Assembly: GCA_002307035.1 (NCBI GenBank)
Contig: DBTL01000079.1
Span: forward strand, 1 to 5,021
Direction of reading: 5' to 3'
Source: Bacteroides sp. UBA1317
Lineage (GTDB): Bacteria; Bacteroidota; Bacteroidia; Bacteroidales; Bacteroidaceae
Length of the DNA: 5,021 bases
In this document: positions 1 to 4,493 of the stretch, piece after piece
How positions within the stretch are numbered: position 1 is the first letter of the stretch
Layout: the number at the start of each line of letters is the position of its first letter
Notes under the pieces: generated by a model
Told to the model about the DNA's origin: nothing
The model's input: only the letters and a program-made list of their open reading frames with translations
Database searches by the model: none
Position numbers and translations under genes: made by a program

Positions 1-6
1 ATTTAA

Positions 7-50
7 GCTTGCCTGATTCTGCCTCTTGGGGATAAAAGGAGTATAAAAAT
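7..50 (+). promoter_or_regulatory. Leader and ribosome binding site of the PLC/P1-like gene
   Basis: The ribosome binding site is AAGGAG at 36-41, nine bases before the ATG at 51. CTCTT at 23-27 can pair with AGGAG at 37-41 (one G-U pair, nine-base loop), which would partly mask the site. The stretch is visibly similar to 2625-2672 in front of the 562-residue surface protein: both have GCTT(A/G)C(T/C)TGAT, then CCTC(C/T)TGGGGA, then AGGAGTA. In the frame starting at 3 the same bases read LSLPDSASWG and stop at 33-35, so this may instead be the 3' end of an upstream gene cut by the window edge. No promoter is visible within the 50 bases available. Confidence 0.5.
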
Positions 51-1157
51 ATGATCTTTAATAAAAGTGAAACAGGCATACTTATTTTGATAATGCTACT
101 AGTCGGTATGGCGTTGGTACCGTCAGCAGTGGCTTCGACCGAAGAACAGCAAACTAACATAACTAAAGATGATGCTCAGTTACAGATAGAGGCTTTGGAG
201 GCTAAACTGGGTGAAGAAGGGATGAAGAAAGTTGCAGATTACCTGGAATTAGAGGCTTCTTTACCGGATGTAGTGAAAGTATCTCCTTATAGTGGGATTG
301 CTTTTGCCGCGACTGATAAAGAGAGTCAGGTTGCTTATCTGACTGCAATTGATGAATCTGATCTTAAAAAGGAGAATAAAGAAAAGTTAAAAGCTGATCT
401 GCAGGATATCTGGAACAGATATCCAGATAAGTTTGTGGCTGCAGATAATCTTGTGCTGCGTGATGTAGCTAAGATTACGGATAAACGTTTAATTACAAGT
501 GCTAATCTTAGCGAAGTCGGAATTAAGTGGGGAGGCACTCCTCATCAAGATTTCGCTTATTATGCTTGTGATGGTTCTACTTATAGAAATTATGCTAAAA
601 ATGCAGCTGACGATCCAGACAATAGTACCTTTGATCCATCCGTTTATAGGTACTACAATCATTATGAAGACGCTTATTTGGGTGTCGGAGGCGCACCAGA
701 TAGATGCGATGGACTTTCTAATAGTGCGATTTCTGCGAAAAATAGTGGAGTGCCAATTGTTGCTCATCAGCGTTTTGGATTCGCAAGTCACTATTTGGTG
801 GATGTTGGTTGTCCATTTCACAGTAAAGGAGCTTTAGATTATCTAGGATCGTTTAGCGATGCTCTGTTCTGTGCTATCGTTCATACCTCCTATGAAAGTT
901 ATATATCTAATAATTGGGCGACGGGGGAAAATTATAAGCGCCATGTAAGTGGAAATTCTCAGAGTATTACAGTAACTGATCCAGAGCAGGCAGTTGAGGA
1001 TAATGCTGACATTAGTGCCCAATATTATGACTATATTGATAACGAGATAAGGACAAATCCAAACTGGCAATCAGATACAATGTTGATTTTCTATACTAGC
1101 TACTGTATCCAGGAGAGTGCTAAGTATGCCCATGGATTGTATGACTACATAATGTGA
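51..1157 (+). CDS. Secreted zinc-dependent phospholipase C / S1-P1 nuclease superfamily protein
   Basis: This is an exported, probably zinc-dependent hydrolase of the phospholipase C/P1 nuclease superfamily, which cleaves phosphate esters with a trinuclear zinc site. Residues 1-28 form a signal peptide ending in PSAVA. Residues 30-159 are mostly helical and may be a propeptide. The catalytic part starts with W160-G-x3-H165 followed by AYYA, as at the mature N-terminus of P1 nuclease (W1, H6). D187 sits in AADDPDNSTF, resembling the Bacillus cereus PLC segment around D55 and DNSTF. H204 fits H69. H247-x3-D251-x5-H257 fits H118/D122/H128, and H278-x3-E282 fits H142/E146. Every side-chain ligand therefore has a candidate. 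Sequons occur at N36, N152 and N191. The 368 residues exceed the usual ~250-300 because of the N-terminal extension. A strong terminator follows, so it is probably monocistronic or the last gene of a unit. Lipase versus nuclease activity cannot be decided from sequence. Confidence 0.85.
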   Translation: MIFNKSETGILILIMLLVGMALVPSAVASTEEQQTNITKDDAQLQIEALEAKLGEEGMKKVADYLELEASLPDVVKVSPYSGIAFAATDKESQVAYLTAIDESDLKKENKEKLKADLQDIWNRYPDKFVAADNLVLRDVAKITDKRLITSANLSEVGIKWGGTPHQDFAYYACDGSTYRNYAKNAADDPDNSTFDPSVYRYYNHYEDAYLGVGGAPDRCDGLSNSAISAKNSGVPIVAHQRFGFASHYLVDVGCPFHSKGALDYLGSFSDALFCAIVHTSYESYISNNWATGENYKRHVSGNSQSITVTDPEQAVEDNADISAQYYDYIDNEIRTNPNWQSDTMLIFYTSYCIQESAKYAHGLYDYIM

Positions 1158-1182
1158 GGTTGAGCTTATTTTAATGGGATTT

Positions 1183-1210
1183 AAAGAGGTGCTAAACACC
1201 TCTTTTTTTT
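1183..1210 (+). terminator. Hairpin plus T-run terminator after the PLC/P1-like gene
   Basis: AAAGAGGTG at 1183-1191 pairs perfectly with CACCTCTTT at 1197-1205 around the loop CTAAA, and further T residues run to 1210. It lies 25 bases after the stop codon. The form is that of a factor-independent terminator; in archaea the T-run itself is the main signal. Confidence 0.85.
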
Positions 1211-1286
1211 ATTGGTTAGTGCTGAGATTAGTCACTACAAAGGAGAATTAGATAAAAAAAAGTTTTTTATTAATTATTAAAATAAT

Positions 1287-1309
1287 ATCATAACTTAAAG
1301 TTTTATGAT
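1287..1309. repeat. Inverted repeat upstream of the 227-residue protein gene
   Basis: ATCATAA at 1287-1293 is matched by TTATGAT at 1303-1309 across the nine-base spacer CTTAAAGTT. It lies about 25 bases before the next inverted repeat and upstream of the proposed TATA box, where an activator or repressor might bind. The surroundings are very AT-rich, so a chance origin is possible. Confidence 0.35.
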
Positions 1310-1311
1310 GA

Positions 1312-1353
1312 ACTCTTGAAGCAGTAATTATAATTTAATCCTTGTTCAAGAGT
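1312..1353 (+). promoter_or_regulatory. Putative promoter bracketed by a 9-bp inverted repeat
   Basis: ACTCTTGAA at 1312-1320 and TTCAAGAGT at 1345-1353 are perfect inverted copies with a 24-base spacer. Inside the spacer lies AATTATAATTTAAT (about 1325-1338), the best TATA-like element before the gene at 1371. A TATA box centred near 1331 would put transcription start near 1355, just after the right arm, leaving a short leader that contains the ribosome binding site. A dimeric protein bound here would block TBP/TFB, so an operator is a reasonable inference. An RNA hairpin is less likely because most of the repeat would lie upstream of the start site. Confidence 0.45.
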
Positions 1354-1358
1354 GTATT

Positions 1359-1366
1359 AGGTGGAG
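1359..1366 (+). promoter_or_regulatory. Ribosome binding site AGGTGGAG
   Basis: AGGTGGAG ends four bases before the ATG at 1371. Its AGGTG core fits the archaeal anti-Shine-Dalgarno sequence and supports that start codon. Confidence 0.75.
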
Positions 1367-1370
1367 AAAT

Positions 1371-2054
1371 ATGAAGACTCATTATAAAATAGGGGTTGGG
1401 CTTGTACTATTAATAATCATCTCTGCCGGATTGCTGTCTTTCTGGTGGCAAGACCAGAAGCAGAAAATGTATAATAGTAGTCTTAGGAGTAGTTATGATT
1501 ACGATGTAATATTAACTACAGATTCGACCCTGAGCAACGTGACTCTTTACCTTCCAATCCCGGTGATAAACAACACGTCATCTGTAGGCATGGATATCGT
1601 AGAGCATAATTTCAATAACGATGACCCTTCATGGGAATATGCTTTAGTTGACACAGAACACGGACTCATGCTTTCTATGAAAAATGAGAAGGCAAGAAGT
1701 ATAGACCTTAGCACAATGGTATTATCTAACCAAACCATAAACACAATAACCCCTATTGGTAATGAAATGGTTCTTATGCCTAAATACAATCTCACACATA
1801 ATTCCAACGCCAGTGGAGCTTATTCACGAACGTCTGAGCAATTTGATTATGAAAGCCGGATGTATGCCTATTATGAAACCTCCTCGAATGCAAACGTTAG
1901 TATTTCAATCTACTTGAATGCACGTAATGAGTGGTGGATCGGAGGATGGCAGTATAACAGCTATTGGGAGGACATGGAAATTAAGTTATCTGGGCCTCAT
2001 GCTGGATGGACAACAGTAAATGGTGAGCTTGTTACCGGAGAAGGGACGTATTAA
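1371..2054 (+). CDS. Membrane-anchored extracytoplasmic protein of unknown function
   Basis: I do not recognise this 227-residue protein as a named family. Residues 1-5 are short and basic. Residues 6-26 (from KIGVGLVLLIII to LSFWW) form one hydrophobic segment, read as an uncleaved signal anchor since no clear peptidase site follows it. Residues 35-227 are polar and rich in beta-type stretches. Examples are YDYDVILTT at 43-50 and VTLYLPIPV at 57-65, with a Trp/Tyr-rich part, WWIGGWQYNSYW, at 188-199. Eight N-x-S/T sequons (N35, 56, 67, 68, 120, 140, 146, 175) suggest an N-glycosylated domain outside the cell. There is no cysteine and no PGF tail. The start is fixed by AGGTGGAG at 1359-1366. 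The nearest neighbours upstream are a terminator and two inverted repeats, so it probably has its own promoter. Existence as a gene is near certain; the role is unknown. Confidence 0.85.
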   Translation: MKTHYKIGVGLVLLIIISAGLLSFWWQDQKQKMYNSSLRSSYDYDVILTTDSTLSNVTLYLPIPVINNTSSVGMDIVEHNFNNDDPSWEYALVDTEHGLMLSMKNEKARSIDLSTMVLSNQTINTITPIGNEMVLMPKYNLTHNSNASGAYSRTSEQFDYESRMYAYYETSSNANVSISIYLNARNEWWIGGWQYNSYWEDMEIKLSGPHAGWTTVNGELVTGEGTY

Positions 2055-2082
2055 ATATAACTCACTAGTTAAGGTCTAACTA

Positions 2083-2274
2083 TGGCCCGATCTCTCAATG
2101 GCAGGCTTGCTACTAACTCCAGGTATATTGTGGGGCTTGAGCCTTACTCTTGGCCCACAAAGCTATTTTGCTTTTTTGCTCTAAGCTATGATTGGAGCAG
2201 GAATGGTCTGATCTATCATCATTGGGCCTGTAACTCATTGAAAAATACCATTATATCTGCAGTTACTACCTAAG
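2083..2274 (+). pseudogene. Decayed fragment of a polytopic membrane protein
   Basis: The frame starting at 2083 reads like a multi-spanning membrane protein: WPDLSMAGLLLTPGILWGLS, then LTLGPQSYFAFLL, stop, AMIGAGMV, stop, SIIIGPVTH, stop, KIPLYLQLLPK, stop. The breaks are TAA 2182, TGA 2209, TGA 2239 and TAA 2275. The two TGA codons could each be a mutated TGG (Trp). The hydrophobic, Gly/Pro-containing pattern continues across the stops, as expected of a gene remnant. No intact copy or start region is visible, and a TAA at 2077 precedes it in frame. I cannot name the family. The same bases also hold a 63-codon frame at 2082-2273 that looks less protein-like. Confidence 0.45.
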
Positions 2275-2282
2275 TAACTGCA
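2258..2282. repeat. Perfect 10-bp inverted repeat
   Basis: TGCAGTTACT at 2258-2267 and AGTAACTGCA at 2273-2282 flank the five-base loop ACCTA. No T-run follows, so it is not a normal terminator. It lies at the end of the decayed membrane-protein frame. Confidence 0.5.
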
Positions 2283-2350
2283 ATTGAGGAGCATATAATT
2301 TCCATAATTTGCCTGGATCAACTGAATTATCAACCTATAAGGTATTATGA

Positions 2351-2378
2351 TTTTGCCTATCTTTTTCTATCTATTTTT
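2351..2378 (+). terminator. T-rich tract, possible archaeal terminator
   Basis: This 28-base stretch is almost all pyrimidine with several T-runs (TTTT, CTTTTTC, ATTTTT) and has no hairpin. Archaeal RNA polymerase can stop at such tracts. It is the first obvious candidate downstream of the 1371-2054 gene, but it is about 300 bases away. Confidence 0.3.
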
Positions 2379-2453
2379 GAATACGAGTTAACGCAACCTG
2401 CTCATATATATTCTTTTTAGCCAAATCATCAAACAATCAAAGACCAGAGAGTA

Positions 2454-2493
2454 ATTTTCCACTCGAAGAGAATCTGGAAAATAATTGTTCGAG
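2454..2493. repeat. Two interlocked inverted repeats
   Basis: ATTTTCCA 2454-2461 pairs with TGGAAAAT 2475-2482, and CTCGAA 2462-2467 pairs with TTCGAG 2488-2493. The order A-B-A'-B' is that of an H-type pseudoknot if transcribed, or of overlapping protein sites in DNA. It lies just before the BRE/TATA pair at 2504-2517. Confidence 0.4.
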
Positions 2494-2503
2494 ATTTTAT
2501 ACA

Positions 2504-2517
2504 GAAAACTTATAAAG
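2504..2517 (+). promoter_or_regulatory. BRE/TATA promoter of the PGF-CTERM surface protein gene
   Basis: GAAAAC at 2504-2509 followed by TTATAAAG at 2510-2517 fits an archaeal BRE plus TATA box. Transcription would begin near 2538-2542, giving a leader of about 130 bases that contains the small ORF and hairpin at 2592-2661. A second TATA-like run, CATATATATTC at 2403-2413, is an alternative that would give a longer leader. Confidence 0.5.
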
Positions 2518-2591
2518 ATTTACTCAAGAGGAATTTATGGAGTTAAAAATATTTCCAGTACCACCCAAACTCCGTCCCAAGAGGTGTGATC

Positions 2592-2654
2592 ATGTTGGCT
2601 CTATCACATTTAAGGCTTAGATTAGCTTACTTGATCCAACCTCCTGGGGAATAA
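2592..2654 (+). CDS. Putative 20-residue leader peptide
   Basis: A 20-codon ORF with an unusually good ribosome binding site: GAGGTG at 2581-2586, followed by TGATC, then the ATG at 2592. Its product begins MLALSHLRLRLAYL and ends QPPGE. Six of 20 residues are Leu, with three Arg or His among them. The TAA at 2652-2654 lies 15 bases before the ATG of the surface-protein gene. The last codons lie in the left arm and the stop in the loop of the hairpin that masks that gene's ribosome binding site (2641-2661). A ribosome finishing this ORF would open the hairpin, so translational coupling or attenuation is a natural reading. TGTGAT 2585-2590 can also pair with ATCACA 2603-2608, partly hiding the leader's own site. 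There is no direct proof of translation. Confidence 0.4.
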   Translation: MLALSHLRLRLAYLIQPPGE

Positions 2655-2661
2655 CCAGGAG
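2641..2661 (+). promoter_or_regulatory. Hairpin sequestering the ribosome binding site
   Basis: CTCCTGG at 2641-2647 pairs perfectly with CCAGGAG at 2655-2661 around the seven-base loop GGAATAA. The right arm contains AGGAG (2657-2661), the ribosome binding site for the ATG at 2670 (eight-base spacing). Folded RNA would hide the site. The stop codon of the small leader ORF is in the loop. Confidence 0.55.
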
Positions 2662-2669
2662 TAGGACAA

Positions 2670-4358
2670 ATGCTTGTAAAGAAACTTGGAATAAGAATAC
2701 TTTTTTTAGCAATGCTAACTGGTATCATTTTGGTACCAGTTGTTAACTCACAGGAAGAAGAGAATTATTCTGTACCTGTGGAAAAGGCCTTTGAGCACGC
2801 AAACGCACATGTGATAGACTTTATGTCATCAGGAGTTCCTGACTTTGAGAACTGGACAGGGGCATCCATTGACCCTAAACCACTGGAGCTTTATGATATA
2901 AATGGTCAAAAATTATTTTATGAATTTTCTGCATACAAAAATAACACGTTAGTAGGAAAAATTTATGTTGGTGCCAATAAAACACTAGGGCCATCAGTCC
3001 AAGTTATCGAAACTACTCCAAACTCATATAGTACAACTGAAGCCATAAAAAAATCAATTGAAATCGCCAAAAAAGAATATCCAGATGGGGAAATCAAATC
3101 AACTAAGGTGGTCGAATACAGCTATCCTTGTATTGGAGCTATGACCGTAGTAAAAGACAATACAGGGGAAGAACATCGGATATTTGTAGACGTATATAGT
3201 CTTGATGTAGTCCCAGACAGACCCGTAACTGAAACAGAACTTGGCGTTTGGTCAATGTATGAACAGAAATTGAAGAAGAATGGAATAGATGAAAATTTAA
3301 GAGAATGGCAGAAAAGTGATGAATTTGCTAAATCTATAGAAAAAGAAGCGGCTAATAAGGGAATTTGTATCAGTGTCCCAATCATATTAGATAATTACTC
3401 GAATTTTGAAAGTAGCAATGTGTATCACAGCTACTATCACTACTTTTTTGGCACGAACTCATACGGGAACACTGTAATTACCAGATATGGCAAACTTCCT
3501 GTACTGGAAACTGAAGAACAAAAAGAAAACTGGAATTCTGCTCTTGAAAAACTTGGCAGTGAAATAAAAGATACGGTTGCCTCCAAATACATGTATCCTC
3601 ATGGAGAGGTAATGACATGTGGAGTTAATGCCAAGGGATACTTTGTAATTTTGTTCAAGTATGGCAATGTTGATGAGCCTTTGATGAATGAGATATACGC
3701 TCTAGTAGATGACTCTGCAAAAGAGATGGGTATACAGGACATTCCGGTAGAATTTGGTTACGGAACTTATTGGGAGGAAATTTCCCTGGAAGGCATTAAT
3801 CGCTGGTACTGGTTTGGAGAAAGTACAGAGAATCTATCTGAATCAGATATTAATACTCTTGAAGAAGTTATGGAGCACAAACCGACCATGCCCTTGCATA
3901 AAACTATTGCAGCTTATGGAAAAATTCCTTTGTTAAAAGACCAGAATGAGATATACTTATGGCAGGAAAAGCTGTATGCGATTACTGCTCACATCCGGGA
4001 AAAAATCACACCATATATAGAAAGAGGTCAGATAATAACATACGGGGCAAGGATAAGACTAGAAATAGAAATTAACGAAACTTTGTCTTCCGAAGAAGAG
4101 AATACTATAGTTAAAGAGGTCTACCAGATCATTGACGAAGAAGCAAGAAAACAAAATGTACTTGACGTTCCGGTTATTTTTATGTCAACACCTGAAGAAG
4201 AGAATAATGGAAAACTCAATAATTCAACCAATAGTGATTCTGGTAAAAGTAGTAGTTCAGGCGAGGGTAAATCGAGTGCAGTTAGCTATATTCCAGGTTT
4301 TGGATTATTAGGCGGCTTGACCTGTCTTTATGGAGGATGGAAACTTCGGAGAAAATAA
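2670..4358 (+). CDS. Cell-surface protein with duplicated domain and PGF-CTERM tail
   Basis: A 562-residue exported protein of unknown function, probably fixed to the cell surface by an archaeosortase. Residues 1-27 are a signal peptide (ending VVNS). Residues 30-235 form an N-terminal domain of two alpha/beta halves. From memory it resembles the domain preceding C39-like peptidase domains in Methanosarcina secreted proteins, but no such catalytic domain follows here. Residues 270-362 and 413-504 are tandem copies of one domain: YGK(L/I)P(V/L)L, W, G(E/Q)xxTxG, then Y-x3-D-x2-A ending D(I/V)PVxF. Residues 505-538 are a Ser/Asn/Gly-rich linker. PGFG at 542-545 leads into a hydrophobic segment and KLRRK, the PGF-CTERM pattern recognised by archaeosortase A. 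There are nine sequons. The start is set by AGGAG at 2657-2661, with an unusual leader upstream (small ORF plus hairpin). The next gene begins 136 bases later with its own TATA-like element. Confidence 0.85.
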   Translation: MLVKKLGIRILFLAMLTGIILVPVVNSQEEENYSVPVEKAFEHANAHVIDFMSSGVPDFENWTGASIDPKPLELYDINGQKLFYEFSAYKNNTLVGKIYVGANKTLGPSVQVIETTPNSYSTTEAIKKSIEIAKKEYPDGEIKSTKVVEYSYPCIGAMTVVKDNTGEEHRIFVDVYSLDVVPDRPVTETELGVWSMYEQKLKKNGIDENLREWQKSDEFAKSIEKEAANKGICISVPIILDNYSNFESSNVYHSYYHYFFGTNSYGNTVITRYGKLPVLETEEQKENWNSALEKLGSEIKDTVASKYMYPHGEVMTCGVNAKGYFVILFKYGNVDEPLMNEIYALVDDSAKEMGIQDIPVEFGYGTYWEEISLEGINRWYWFGESTENLSESDINTLEEVMEHKPTMPLHKTIAAYGKIPLLKDQNEIYLWQEKLYAITAHIREKITPYIERGQIITYGARIRLEIEINETLSSEEENTIVKEVYQIIDEEARKQNVLDVPVIFMSTPEEENNGKLNNSTNSDSGKSSSSGEGKSSAVSYIPGFGLLGGLTCLYGGWKLRRK

Positions 4359-4412
4359 TACAGGACTTGGTTGGCAGACTGCTGACGAATGATAATCTAT
4401 TACCTATCTGGC

Positions 4413-4422
4413 ACTTAAATAC
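4413..4422 (+). promoter_or_regulatory. TATA-like element before the UPF0228 gene
   Basis: ACTTAAATAC resembles an archaeal TATA box. A start near 4445 would give a ~50-base leader that includes the hairpin at 4455-4482. No clear BRE is seen. Confidence 0.35.
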
Positions 4423-4454
4423 AGAAATCTGATGTACCGAAGCTCTTCGTATAT

Positions 4455-4482
4455 GTGAGGAGCTAAAACTCCTTATCTTTTT
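4455..4482 (+). terminator. Hairpin and T-run directly before the UPF0228 gene
   Basis: AGGAG 4458-4462 pairs with CTCCT 4469-4473 around CTAAAA. The stem extends to eight pairs (4455-4462 with 4469-4476) if two G-U pairs are allowed, and TTTTT follows at 4478-4482. It looks like the terminator at 1183-1210, including the CTAAA loop, and may end transcripts of the surface-protein gene. It sits only 11 bases before the ATG at 4494 and downstream of the TATA-like element, so it would also lie in the next gene's leader and could act as an attenuator. The ribosome binding site GGTG is just after it, at 4485-4488. Confidence 0.5.
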
Positions 4483-4493
4483 GTGGTGTTGAT

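Larger units (their letters stand above)
2381..2617 (+). other. Mostly open frame, possible gene remnant
   Basis: In the frame starting at 2381 there are 79 codons with a single stop (TAA 2513-2515) before TAG 2618. The text is fairly protein-like, for example RPESNFPLEENLENN, then after the stop RFTQEEFMELKIFPVPPK. Past the TAG it continues ISLLDPTSWG, which resembles LSLPDSASWG encoded at 6-32 before the gene at 51. It could be the tail of a decayed gene with a relative just left of the window. In DNA this AT-rich such a frame could also arise by chance, and I recognise no family. Confidence 0.2.

Noticed and set aside
335..1070. Several 67-112 codon ORFs on both strands within the PLC/P1-like gene
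   Set aside because: They lie inside a strongly supported gene in other frames, lack good ribosome binding sites and have no domain-like sequence.
1252..1270. ATAAAAAA/TTTTTTAT inverted repeat
   Set aside because: It is made of A-run and T-run only; this is expected by chance in such AT-rich DNA.
2066..2082. 6-bp hairpin TAGTTA/TAACTA shortly after the stop at 2054 as a terminator
   Set aside because: The stem is short and weak and no T-run follows.
2082..2273. 63-codon ORF on the + strand with a weak AAGGT six bases before its ATG
   Set aside because: The product looks unlike a real protein (scattered Trp, Cys, His and Arg, no pattern), while the overlapping frame at 2083 gives a coherent membrane-protein text. 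I favour the remnant.
2618..2620. TAG read as pyrrolysine
   Set aside because: The frame around it is not an established gene, has another stop nearby and shows no methylamine methyltransferase features.
3122..3936. ORFs of 87 codons (- strand) and 60 codons (+ strand) within the surface-protein gene
   Set aside because: They are shadows of the 562-codon frame, whose signal peptide, repeats and PGF tail show it to be the real one.
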